A stretch of DNA of 18,260 nucleotides from Dunaliella salina (Eukaryota > Chlorophyta > Chlorophyceae > Chlamydomonadales > Dunaliellaceae), in assembly GCA_002284615.2 (NCBI GenBank), contig MU069931.1, positions 34,056 through 52,315 on the forward strand. Reading direction: 5' to 3'. The notes under the pieces were generated by a model. It was given only the letters and a program-made list of their open reading frames with translations, searched no databases and had not been told where the DNA came from. The translations under genes were made by a program, and so were the position numbers. This document shows, one piece after another, positions 7,803 through 15,852 of this stretch. Each line of letters opens with the position of its first letter. Position 1 is the stretch's first letter.

Positions 7803-7945
7803 TCATGAGGTGGCATGTGCTCTGGGCCTGGGTCGCTGGCGTGCATCCTCTTCCTCTTTCACCCTTTTGAGTAATTTGCACTGTTGTGCCGTGTGCGCGC
7901 CATCAGGGTGCAGGGGACACACATCATGCAGCGGTATCTGAGACT
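7803..7945 (-). pseudogene. Gag segment upstream of an in-frame TGA
   Basis: The minus-strand frame continues from the preceding gag segment, with only the TGA at 7803-7805 between. It encodes a second Cys/His pattern (CPLHPDGAHTAQQC, about 7875-7920) followed by KRVKEEEDARQRPRPRAH, a charged stretch typical of gag. A CGA to TGA change would explain the stop. Upstream the frame runs into the 9-bp minisatellite at 7946, where gag homology ends. The N-terminus of gag and the 5' LTR are not seen. Confidence 0.65.
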
Positions 7946-8633
7946 CCAGGAACCCCATAGGTACCACAGGTACCACAGGTACTGTAGGTACCAGAGGAAC
8001 TCGAGGAACTCCAGGAACCCCAGGTACCACAGGTACTGCAGGTACTGGAGGAACTCCAAGAACCTCAGGTACCCCAGGTACCACAGGTACTGCAGGTACC
8101 AGAGGAACTTGAGGAACCCCAGGTACCCCAGGTACCACAGGTACCACAGGTACCACAAGTTCTGCAGGTACCGGAGGAACTCCAGGAACCCCAGGTACCA
8201 CAAGTACCACAGGTATCACAGGTACTGCAGGTACCAGAGGAACTCGAGGAACTCCAGGATCCCCAGGTACCAGAGGTACTGCAGGTATTGGAGGAACTCC
8301 AAGAACCCTAGGTACCAGAGGTACTGCAGGTACCAGAGGTACTGCAGGTACCAGAGGTACTGCAGGTACCAGAGGTACTGCAGGTACCAGAGGTACTGCA
8401 GGTACCAGAGGAACTCGAGGAACCCCAGGTACCACAGGTACTGCAGGTACCAGAGGAACTCCAGGAACCCCAGGTACCCCAGGTACCACAGGTACCACAG
8501 GTACCACAGGTACCAGAGGAACTCCAAGAACCCCAGGTACCATAGGTACCACAGGTGCTGCAGGTACCAGAGGAACTCGAGGAACCCCAGGTACCACAAG
8601 TACCCCAGGTACCACAGGTACTGCAGGTACCAC
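7946..8633. repeat. 9-bp minisatellite, about 76 units
   Basis: The unit is roughly AGGWACYNN with variants AGGTACCAC, AGGTACTGC, AGGTACCAG, AGGAACTCG and AGGAACCCC. The variants recur in similar order (higher-order blocks of about 45-54 bp), with a run of alternating AGGTACCAG and AGGTACTGC near 8310-8410. Because 9 is a multiple of 3 and the unit contains no stop, several frames on both strands stay open; one plus frame reads Gly-Thr-X. No start or upstream coding signal supports translation as a gene. It begins exactly where the gypsy gag homology ends. Many units contain GGTACC, CTGCAG or CTCGAG palindromes. Confidence 0.93.
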
Positions 8634-8883
8634 GTCGGAAAAGTTGTAACTGTTGATAACGGCTTGATTCAACCAGAAAAAAGCCGGTTGAAAAAGCCCG
8701 GGCCTAGCGTAGAAAATGGCTATTTCAACCGTGGTTGATTTCTTGTTGAATCAAGTGGCAATCAAGTCTAGTTGTTTCCTGGTTGAAACACCTGACTCTC
8801 AAGCTGATTGGTTGATCCAATCCCGTTGAAAAAGCCCGGGCCTGGTGTAGAAAATGGCTATTTCAACCGTGGTTGACTCAACT
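8634..8883. repeat. 250-bp insert in the minisatellite with two 52-bp direct repeats
   Basis: Non-minisatellite DNA interrupts the array. It holds direct repeats at 8687-8738 and 8825-8876 that match at 50 of 52 bases. Each ends in TCAACCGTGGTTGA, a 6-bp inverted repeat around GT. A further inverted pair, CTTGATTCAAC (8663-8673) and GTTGAATCAAG (8745-8755), surrounds the first copy. GGTTGA/TCAACC words recur throughout. No clear target duplication and no coding. It may be a small mobile element or a locally duplicated unit. Confidence 0.75.
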
Positions 8884-8980
8884 GGCAGAGGAACTCCAAG
8901 AACCACAGGTACCACAGGTACCACAGGTACTGCAGGTACCAGAGGAACTCCAGGAACCCCAGGTACCACAGGGGTACTGG
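8884..8980. repeat. 9-bp minisatellite, right-hand block
   Basis: About ten units of the same AGGWACYNN type as the main array, resuming after the 250-bp insert. It ends at GGGGTACTGG, followed by AT-rich DNA with scattered GGTAC words (8981-9055). Confidence 0.88.
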
Positions 8981-9069
8981 ATTACTTTAAATATATCTTA
9001 TATAAAATATATACATGTACTAGGTACTTATATAGGTACAGGTACTGGTACCTTACCCCATTGTCGTTT

Positions 9070-9400
9070 TATCTTTCATCTTGCCATTGTTCTGAAACAC
9101 ATAAATCACATTGAGGTGCATGTCCATGCCAATGAGAGGTTTCAACTCTTAAGTTTATGGGCGTGCAATCAGAAGCAAGCAACGTTCCTCTGCATATACC
9201 TACCCAACTTGGATTTGAAATCCAAATACAGATACCTAGGGGTATGGAGAGGTTTACCAAGAGCAGGATTATGCCGGAGGGGAAGCGCTACCCAGTCACA
9301 TTACTTGGCTAACTTGTTTAAATGAACACCATGTTCAGCCTGATCCTCAGTTGGCCACACGCTCCTATGACTTTTCCGTAAATCAACCACAAAATCATTC
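9070..9400 (-). pseudogene. LINE ORF2 C-terminal fragment (second LINE type)
   Basis: Read on the minus strand from about 9399, a frame interrupted by only two stops encodes NDFVVDLRKSHRSVW, then ALPLRHNP and PRYLYLDFKSKLGRYMQRNV and a LHAHKL block. A frame change follows into VETSHWHGHAPQCDLC...QWQDE. The ALPLR, PRYLYLD, RNV, H-L-VE and C-x2-C...QDE pattern is that of the zinc-knuckle tail after RT in algal and protist LINEs, from my own recognition of the family. It differs from LINE-A on its right. Stops and frame change mark it as dead. Its ends were not fixed. Confidence 0.6.
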
Positions 9401-9497
9401 GTCCTAATGGGCCCGAGTACACGCAATGTGTGAAGTAGTTGCACCTGTCCAATCCCTGAAAAGAGTTCAGGTATGAACTCTGACGCCCTGCACTTTT

Positions 9498-9622
9498 GAG
9501 AAAAATTAAGAAAAATTACGTAGGCAGAGAAACTCTCCCTACATCAATTAAGGAAAATGAGGCACATTGGCTCAAAAAAGAGCTGTGTGCCCCCTCCACC
9601 ACAAGGTATGAATAAGAAAATG
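9498..9622 (-). other. LINE-A 3' UTR and tail
   Basis: Starting after the TAG of the LINE-A frame, this segment ends in CTCTGCCTACGTAATTTTTC on the minus strand with a T/A-rich tail (9498-9520). The same 3' UTR occurs at 11131-11240 plus 12145-12172 (plus strand) and at 17052-17172 (plus strand), sharing CTTGTGGTGGAG, TTGATGTAGGGAG and CTCTGCCTA, which proves it is a repeated element end. Confidence 0.85.
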
Positions 9623-10945
9623 CTAATGTGGATCTGGAGGGTTACTAGAGGCACCTGGCTCTAGAAACTGGCTGTGGGGAGTATTCTTGTTTTCAATAGC
9701 GCGGCGTGTGGTGACTAGTTTGTGGGCATATTGGACAGAATGGGCATGAGGTTGTTGAGCAAGCTTCGTGGCACGCTGGTGATCCAATCCTAGTTGTTTG
9801 GATTGCTTCAGGGTATGCTCAGAGTAAATAGTTCCACCTACACCCGGGAGAATAGGGTGAATTGTAACAACTTTAGCGTTAATAAGTTTACAAGGGTCTG
9901 CATGCTGATGCTTTGCCGCGTTCAACTGATGCTCTGGCCTTGTGTCTTCACAGAACTTGATTTCTATTAGGTGCACATGGCGTTCATTCGCAAAAAGTTC
10001 ATGGGGTTGTCTCATATGGCTAGTTCTGGTGGTCCTCCATGAGGAGCTGCGTAAAGCGTGATGGGAATGGGTAGGAGAAACATGGTTAGAAGTTTGTTTG
10101 GCATTAAAAGGGGTGATCAAAGCAGCATCTGGTCGACTGGACTTGAGCCGTTTCCTCTCTGGAAGGTTGCGAGGGAAGAAGTAGGCAGGTAAAGTTCTGC
10201 TTGAGGCATGTGCGGGGAGTTGGAGGTTGTGTTGAGCAAGCTTAAAATCGCTTCCTATGTCTGTGTAGACCATGCCTGCCCCTACAGGGCATTTGCTGAG
10301 GGCTTTTGTAATCATTCTGCCTGCAATGTTATGGCGTTCAGTTTTCATGTTGGAGATGATATGGTTTTGGCAGCCTGAGAGCATGTGTAGTGCGCTGTCC
10401 AAATGATGGCAGCCTGGGAGGGGGCAAGATGGATCAGTTGACTTTTTGAAACGTACTGCATGTTTTTGGTTGTAGAGGGTGCCTGCAGCTGTGCGGTATT
10501 GCAGGATGGTACGCTTCATGGGTACATAAATATTGGGCATATTTCTGAAGGTATTGCTGATTTCTTTATCTACGTGCGGTAATAAGTTTTGATAGTAAGA
10601 GTAGTACATTGTTTTGGCATTGGCATATCCAAGCTTGTGTTTAGAATGCATGTGGGATTTGAGGGCATCTTGAAGATTAGGGAAATAGGTGAGCTTGTGG
10701 GCGGGTGGTGGAGCCGCAGGTGTACCTGCAGCTTGCAATCTTTCTTCCTTGGCTAACCAGAAAATATTTGTAAATGGATTTCCACCAGGGCCTGCACCAG
10801 GGATATCGGTGTCTGCCACGCAGTTCTGGGCTTGCTTTGCCTGATGTTTTGCAATAGCATCTGCACATTCATTTCCAGCGATGCCAGCATGGGACTTAAT
10901 CTTGTAACGAATTTCGGTATGGAAGTCTAATGAGAGTTGAGATCA
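9623..10945 (-). pseudogene. LINE-A: RNase H C-terminus, CCHC knuckle and restriction-like endonuclease
   Basis: A long open minus-strand segment. It begins with IKSHAGIAGNECADAIAKHQA, the last RNase H motif with its Asp (about 10850-10905). Next comes a spacer, then a C-x4-C-x7-H-x4-C knuckle (CPLPGCHHLDSALHMLSGC, 10372-10428) followed by ERHNIAGRM (about 10318-10345). RPDAAL (about 10122-10142) and HLIEIKFCED (about 9943-9975) complete a pattern like the CCHC, RHN/RHD, (K/R)PD and acidic motifs of R2-type restriction-like endonucleases, which nick target DNA for LINE insertion. The tail ends in LEPGASSNPPDPH, also seen at the two other copies in the window. A frameshift near 10930 separates it from the rest of RNase H. 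Dual-endonuclease or RLE-type algal LINEs such as Dualen/RandI are the nearest named comparison. Confidence 0.75.
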
Positions 10946-11096
10946 TTTTAAGGACATCTCCTTGGACATGTCTCAGGTGTTTCTCAGAGTAAAGAAGTTG
11001 TTTACATGTTTGTTCAAGAGAGTTGAGGCTGTCTGATGCAATGACTGCATGTTTGGTAATGATAGCAGCAGCAATTGCTGCCAATTCAGCTCTATT
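10925..11096 (-). pseudogene. LINE-A RNase H, middle part
   Basis: On the minus strand this encodes INRAELAAIAAAI (catalytic Glu, 11081-11101) and VIASDSLNSLEQ (catalytic Asp, about 11024-11050), then LRHVQGDVLKMISTLIR. It joins the N-terminal half at about 12179 when the nested insertion 11103-12172 and its repeated GATGGT are disregarded: the frame before (GAGITKT) runs into INRAEL. A frameshift near 10930 ends it before the KSHAG motif. Confidence 0.82.
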
Positions 11097-11240
11097 GATG
11101 GTGCTTCTAGTAATCCTCCGGATCCACATTAGCATTATCTTTTTAATAATCCCCCACTTGTGGTGGAGGGGGCACACGGCTCTTTTTGAGCCTACGTGTC
11201 TCCTCTTTCTGAATTGATGTAGGGAGAGTTTCTCTGCCTA

Positions 11241-11265
11241 CAGTTTACAGTTTACAGTTTACAGG
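11241..11265 (-). repeat. (CAGTTTA)n tail of the nested element
   Basis: Slightly more than three tandem copies of CAGTTTA on the plus strand (CTGTAAA-type on the minus strand), placed at the 3' end of the minus-strand element next to its target duplication. Terminal tandem repeats of this kind are known for several LINE and SINE families. Confidence 0.85.
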
Positions 11266-12144
11266 GGAAAAAGCCTTCAGCCATAAAGGTTGGCTGCTCA
11301 GCTTGCTCATATACACTGAGAAAGTCTGGAGTGTGTGAAATGTCTAGAAGTACTGACAGGGGAAATGCACACATAACAAAGCAGCAAACACATCATAAAT
11401 CTGAGGTAGCCCAGTTGAATATCTGAATACACGAGGAAGGATAGAGAGCACATGAGGCAAGTGAACACCAAGTATGAACAGGAATTCGACAATGTGCGCG
11501 TTGCCAAGAAAGCACATGTATGACACCGTGTTCAACTAGGAAGCATAGACAGCGTTACCAGGAAAGCATCATGTTTAGCCCCATGTTTGTCACCAGAACA
11601 GGCTCGGAACACACCAAGAGACTCCAGGCCTAGGAACCCTGTGTGACTCCAAAGCGTACCCACAGCCCACCTAGCAACCCACGTTTAGCACCATGGCTTT
11701 ACTGCTAGCAACACCACGTTTAGCCCCAGCACAGACCACGTTTGGCACCATGGCAAACTCAGTAACACCACATAGCCCCAATTCCCAGGGTGCAACAACT
11801 CTACTTCTTGAGTCTCTGCTGGATTCCGTCAATCATCTCTTTGAGCATGTTCGTATTGACTGGCTGGTGGCCTGGTACCTCACTCGGTGGTGGGCCTGGT
11901 ACCTCACTCGGTCCGGATGCTTCTTTGCTTTGTCCTTGGCGCGCTTAATCTGTCGCGCAGTTGGGGGGGCCTGTGGTAAAGGCCCAACGTAGTGCAGCCA
12001 AGAGAGGGCCAGACAGAGGAGGTCACGTTGTCCTGCTGGGCTGGACGCCCCTTGCTCCAGGCGTGCCCCAGGCTGTGATGGCCCCCCGACCAACTCTCCC
12101 CTCCCGTGCTGCCTTTGTGATGTAGCCATGAATTACATTTCCCC
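11242..12144 (-). mobile_element. 903-bp element with 13-bp target duplication and heptamer tail
   Basis: Exact 13-bp repeats TTTCTCTGCCTAC flank it (11229-11241, 12145-12157) and lie in the LINE 3' UTR. Read on the minus strand it starts GGGGAAATG and ends ...GGCTTTTTCCCC followed by a short tandem tail of CTGTAAA. A long target duplication with a tandem tail is the mark of target-primed reverse transcription, so this is a SINE or an internally deleted LINE. The 5' part has a 98-codon open frame, and the rest (11270-11830) has no coding signal. A GTGAGGTACCAGGCCA direct repeat lies near 11868-11915. Confidence 0.8.
11833..12129 (-). CDS. Small open frame in the nested element, unrecognised
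   Basis: A 98-codon open frame starting 16 bases inside the 5' end of the 903-bp element. The product is basic (ARQIKRAKDKAKKHPDR in the middle) and includes a short internal repeat RVRYQAHH/RVRYQATS. No known domain is recognised. Its position near the 5' end would suit the start of an ORF1 or a remnant of one. It may also be non-coding. Confidence 0.3.
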   Translation of the reverse strand: MATSQRQHGRGELVGGPSQPGARLEQGASSPAGQRDLLCLALSWLHYVGPLPQAPPTARQIKRAKDKAKKHPDRVRYQAHHRVRYQATSQSIRTCSKR

Positions 12145-12178
12145 TTTCTCTGCCTACGTAGTTTTTCTTTTTGATGGT

Positions 12179-13545
12179 TTTAGTAATCCCAGCACCGTTT
12201 GGTTCTACAAAGTTCTTGCTGTCAGTGGATGGGCAGTAGACGCCTGCTCCAATTTCTTGCTTACCATTATGGACAAGGCAGCTGCCATCTGTGTATGCCC
12301 ATGTTCTCCAATCATCAACTTTGAGAGTTAGAGTAGCACTGGATTGGCTGGGTACCAAGTTCGTTTCTTTGAAGATCATGTGTGGATTTTTAGGGTGTTC
12401 GGAGGCGTGTTGTTTGTCCAATGGGAGACGTTCCAGTTTATTGAAACCTGGCATGTGAGCATGCATGGCATTTAGGACAGGATGGCTGCTGACATTCATC
12501 AGCTTCCACTGTGTGGCTTCTTTCAAATCTCCTTTCAGGCCTTGTAGCCAGTCTTTGTTATGGTTGTTGAGATGAACTCGAGCTGCAGTGTTCCAAACAG
12601 CAAAAATACGAAGATCCCAGGTATGCTGAGGTAAACGTACCTCTTGGTTAGGGCAGGATTGAGGGGCACTGTAATCAAGTTTTTTGTGAGGTATGGTGCC
12701 GAGGTCGTAACAGAGGTGGGGGTAGGCAGTGACAAGTTTGGAGTAGGGGTTGGTTATCATGTCCTTATTCCAAGCCGGAAGGAACAAGAATGTAGCAGTA
12801 GCTTCTGTGTTGAGAATGGCAGAGTAGATGGCATGTTGCAAAGCTGGGTCATTCCCTCGTCATAAATGGGATGGCAGACTGAGAACCCTGAGAATTTGGA
12901 TGAGAAGACATTATGCATGGCACCAAAAAGAGTGTCTCGGGGATGTGCACTCCAATAATTCTGGTATTGTGGGTTGTGGTCTAGTGGGGAGGCCATTTTT
13001 TCTTGGGTTACCAAAGCCCATTTTTGGAGGGCGTGATGAATGTGAGTTGGAAGGGCTCGTGAGAAAGAGTCTTTGATCTTCTTGCTAGAATACTTTCTTT
13101 CAAGCATGGATTGCAGGAAAGGAGCCCTTGCAGCTCAATAGCAAAGCTACCAGGAGCTGGTGTTATTTTCTTGTGTATGCCAGCAAGCTTGGTCCCATAA
13201 AAAGCCCTGTAGAGGATTTGGAAGCGGTCCGGGGATATCATACCAACACACTTGCCTTGCGTATTGTAGATGCAAGCCATGTGCGCCGTGTATATTTCTG
13301 GGAGAATGAGGATGGGTGGAGTAGGAAGGGAATGGCTGTGGGATCCTGTGTCAGATGATGCTAAATAAGGGGATTGCTGATCCGTGTACTTACGATGTAA
13401 CCTTGCGCAGCCAGTATTCGCATAAGCCTGTAGGTTTTATATCTGCTTGTGGATTAGTGGGGTTTGTATCAAATGTGATCTTGTTGCGCAATTGTGTGTC
13501 CATTTTCTGCTGCCAAGCATTGGTTTCATTTAGTTTACCTATTGC
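12179..13545 (-). pseudogene. LINE-A: methyltransferase-like domain and start of RNase H
   Basis: On the minus strand the segment begins at about 13545 with KITFDTNPTNPQADIKPTG. Next come YNTQGKCVGMISPDRFQILY (about 13200-13275) and GSFAIELQGLL. A block at 12580-13070 then reads LPTHIHHAL, EKMASPLD, YWSAHPRDTLFGA, GFSVCHPIYDE, TEATATFLFLPAW and DLRIFAVWN. This order resembles the PCIF1/CAPAM adenine methyltransferase family, with HPIY where NPPF is expected. RNase H starts at WAYTDGSCLVHNG (first Asp, about 12279-12302) and GAGITKT. Frames change near 13300, 13050 and 12854-12856. RT is missing upstream, where a microsatellite starts. LINE identity is firm; the methyltransferase-like reading is my inference. 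Confidence 0.7.
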
Positions 13546-13735
13546 CATGCCTATTATTATCATTATTATTATTATTATTATTATTATTGTTGTTGTTGTT
13601 GTTGTTGTTATCATTATTATTAATATATTATTATCATTATTATCATTATTATTACTATTATTATTATTATTATTATTATTGTTGTTGTTGTTGTTGTTGT
13701 TACTATTATCATTATGATTATACAATAATAGTAAC
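13546..13735. repeat. Trinucleotide microsatellite, ATT and GTT runs
   Basis: About 190 bp of (ATT)n with (GTT)n blocks (about 13588-13609 and 13681-13702), ATC variants and a short AT break near 13621. It starts exactly at the limit of recognisable LINE-A sequence. Open frames through it are poly-Asn/Leu artefacts. Confidence 0.95.
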
Positions 13736-14337
13736 ATAATATAGTAATAGTAATACCGTAGCTACACGACCAAATTGAAAGGCACATTGCTTATTAAGAG
13801 AGACGGGACAGATGCCCCTTTACTTCTACTGGTTCAGGTGCATTGTGAGATTATGGATTTCTTTCCTGAGCACAAACAATGACCTCTTGAGCAGAGTCGT
13901 ACAAGCAGACCTACGTTTTGTTGACAGAAAAGGCAGTTGGACTCACCAGGTTATTGCAGCCTTCTTATAAAGTAGCCATGATATGCCTAAACCAACTACA
14001 CCTTTTTTTTCCCAACTGTCCAGCATTCCGTCACATCGATGTTCAACCCTGTTGAATTTGCATGCACACACCTTACCCACAACAATCCCAGATACCAGAA
14101 ATGACTGCAGCCAAATTACAGGTTGTGAAAACAAACAAGTGTGTCCACTCACAGATCTGAATTGCTGTCAAATTGTTGGAATGGTCTGGCTAAAGAAAAA
14201 GCACTTTTCTCTGCTTGAGCTAAGCTGACCCCAGGCAGGTACAGCTCTGTAACATGAGTGACCTGCATGGCGGTGATATGTTTCGATGCTTCAAAGATGC
14301 GAGCAGGAGTGGAGAGGTGCTAATGAAGTATAGGAGC

Positions 14338-14372
14338 AGGGGGGTGCAGGGGGGGCGCACCCCCCCCCCGAG
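14338..14372. other. G/C-rich hairpin
   Basis: GGGGGGTGC pairs with GCACCCCCC around a G-rich loop of about nine bases. It could form a stable stem or, on the G-rich strand, a partial quadruplex. No adjacent gene gives it a role. Confidence 0.6.
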
Positions 14373-14436
14373 CCTCAAGGTTGAGGTGTAAACCGTATTC
14401 AGGTGTACGGGAAGCACAGGCTCCGCCCCATTTTTT

Positions 14437-14455
14437 TGTGATCCGCAGGATCACA
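14437..14455. other. Perfect 8-bp hairpin
   Basis: TGTGATCC, loop GCA, GGATCACA, preceded by a run of seven T. The structure is exact but there is no coding neighbour to make it a terminator. Confidence 0.6.
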
Positions 14456-15500
14456 CCCTACTTGTTCATTACATTTCTGAGCTCAAGGATTTATTTTTAT
14501 TGACTGGCGTATACCAGTCACAGACTGATCAGCCGAACGCTCTGGCTGAAGGTCCCTAAACATTGTAACCATTGTAACCATAACTGAGTCACTTTGCATA
14601 CTATTCTGATAGGAGTTGCTGGCACTATCTACAACCAACAAACAATCGAACCTGTCCAAAGCTGCTCCTTCAAAGCCATCTCCCAAAAGCCGTCCTGCAA
14701 AGCTGCTCCTCCCAAGCTTGGGCATCCTGCAAAAGTTGTCCTTCGGCAGCCAAGAAACAACTTGTTGAATTTAAATTAAGCTTGTTCATAGAAGGAGAGA
14801 AGTTCATGTAAAAAATTGCCTTTGCCTATTGCTAGACTCTAACTAGTCGGACTAGTCAAGGAAACAAGATGCGTCAACTGATTGAACCTGAAGCACTTAG
14901 CCCTCGATTGCCCTCTTCGGCAGCGACAGCAGAAAGTAGCACCTTTAACAAGGGCACTGCCTGGATGTCGACAAAGGGGAGGTTGTAAGAATAATAGACT
15001 GAATAGACTGAAAATAAAATAAAAATAGGCCTAACCTCCCCCAGGTTGTCAAACTGGAGTTCCTTGCTGATCCAAGCAGCTGCATAAAATTAAAAACCGA
15101 TTATAGGAAAAGCAGCACCATTGATACTGCTAGTGGCACACACTCAAAGCAAAACTTATTGTGCTAATAGCATTGACTACCAACCCTTATATGGCCACAC
15201 ATGAGAAGAATGTGCAGAAAGAGCGAGAACACAGCCATGTAGTTCTTATTTCTACTACTTGTGCACAAATTCATAACTAAATGGAGACTAATGAACTAGA
15301 CCTCATGAGAAAGCAAAACTATAATTTGCGCTGGCAGACTGGCCTGCTTGTATACGGCTAGCCGATTGGCAAGAATACAAACGTTGGCATAGCTCAGTCA
15401 GGGCATGCCAATGTTTCTTGTGCATCATCATCCGCCTCCTCTCTCACGCTCTCTTGTTGAACCTAGTAGCCCCTTTCATAATCCTTCGAAACCTTTCCTT

Positions 15501-15845
15501 TCAATTCAAGTCTCGCGTGTCCAACTCAGTCTCAATGACTGCAGCCATGTGGTTGCGCCCGCAAGAAATCTGCAATATGGCACAATTCAGCAATGTAAAA
15601 TCAATTATTCGTACACGTAAATCCTTCCATGCATCCTTGGTAAAGCCTTCGAGTCCTGAGTAGACCTTGCACACGTTCGGCAGCTGGGTGATTGGCCTCC
15701 AATTGCTTAGGTCCATCATCTTTTCAAAGGATTCACTGTTAGGTTTCAGGAGGAGCGTGCTTTTGCCTCTCACCCAACTGCTGGGGACCCGCTTGATTAT
15801 CCGGCATGCCTCACATATTTTGGCTAGCAGCTCCTTGAACATGAA
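15501..15845 (-). pseudogene. LINE reverse transcriptase, N-terminal fragment
   Basis: On the minus strand the open frame reads FKELLAKICEACRIIKRVPSSWV, then STLLLKP and MMDLSNWRPITQLPNVCKVYSGL, the fingers region of a LINE RT (the NWRPI...L...KV.SG block). Similarity ends after about 60 residues, near 15660; the rest of the frame is not recognisable and may be junction or foreign sequence. The catalytic part of RT is absent. It abuts a plus-strand LINE fragment that begins at about 15853. Confidence 0.65.
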
Positions 15846-15852
15846 GCTGCTA

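Larger units (their letters stand above)
51..7945 (-). mobile_element. Ty3/gypsy-type retroelement with DNA methyltransferase and PHD finger, degenerate
   Basis: Translated on the minus strand, the domain order is gag with zinc knuckle, protease-like region, RT, RNase H, C5-cytosine methyltransferase, HHCC zinc-binding domain, DDE integrase and PHD finger. RT and RNase H before integrase is the Ty3/gypsy order; the methyltransferase between RNase H and integrase is an added domain. No LTR is seen: the left end runs out of the window and the gag side stops at a minisatellite. Breaks seen: TGA at 7803-7805; three inserted elements (5222-5886, 3925-4299, 3568-3752); frameshifts near 4758, 3805, 3060, 2425, 1421 and 1331; TAG codons at 2972-2974 and 2945-2947. 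Eight N bases (1004, 6283, 6294, 6302-6304, 6330, 6349) lie inside it. The coding class is certain; the exact clade is not. Confidence 0.93.
11103..12172 (+). mobile_element. 5'-truncated LINE-A copy inserted into LINE-A RNase H
   Basis: It starts within the LINE-A C-terminal codons for ASSNPPDPH and stop, continues as the LINE-A 3' UTR and ends in CTCTGCCTACGTAGTTTTTC plus a T-run. Orientation is opposite to the host LINE. The flanks repeat GATGGT (11097-11102 and 12173-12178; up to 8 bp if the Ts are counted). Removing it joins the RNase H frame of the host. Only about 170 bp belong to the LINE itself; the remainder is the element 11242-12144 inserted in it. Confidence 0.85.
13736..15500. 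other. No recognisable gene; unassigned DNA with hairpins
   Basis: Both strands were read and only short frames without family resemblance were found. Structures seen: G/C-rich inverted repeat at 14338-14372, perfect 8-bp hairpin at 14437-14455, GACTGG/CCAGTC inverted pair around 14500-14517, TCAGCC/GGCTGA pair around 14528-14549, tandem CATTGTAAC around 14563-14580, and CAAAGCTGCTCCT twice near 14656 and 14698. AATAGACTG is repeated near 14992-15010. It could be non-coding transposon sequence or intergenic DNA. Confidence 0.6.

Noticed and set aside
51..7945. A viral integration (giant virus or retrovirus) as source of the methyltransferase
   Set aside because: No envelope, capsid or viral replication gene is seen; the domain order fits an LTR retrotransposon.
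7803..8738. Long open frames through the 9-bp array (VPxVPx, RYHRY, Gly-Thr-X) as a structural or collagen-like gene
   Set aside because: Frames on both strands are open because the unit is 9 bp and lacks stops; no start context, promoter or non-repeat coding part supports any frame. Only the non-repeat end at 7803-7945 is kept, as gag.
7946..8980. CRISPR array
   Set aside because: Units are contiguous 9-mers without spacers, and the context is eukaryotic.
13355..13739. Open frames with poly-Leu, poly-Asn or poly-Ile
   Set aside because: Translations of the ATT/GTT microsatellite.
14437..14455. Intrinsic terminator
   Set aside because: The T-run precedes the hairpin, there is no gene upstream, and the genome is eukaryotic.
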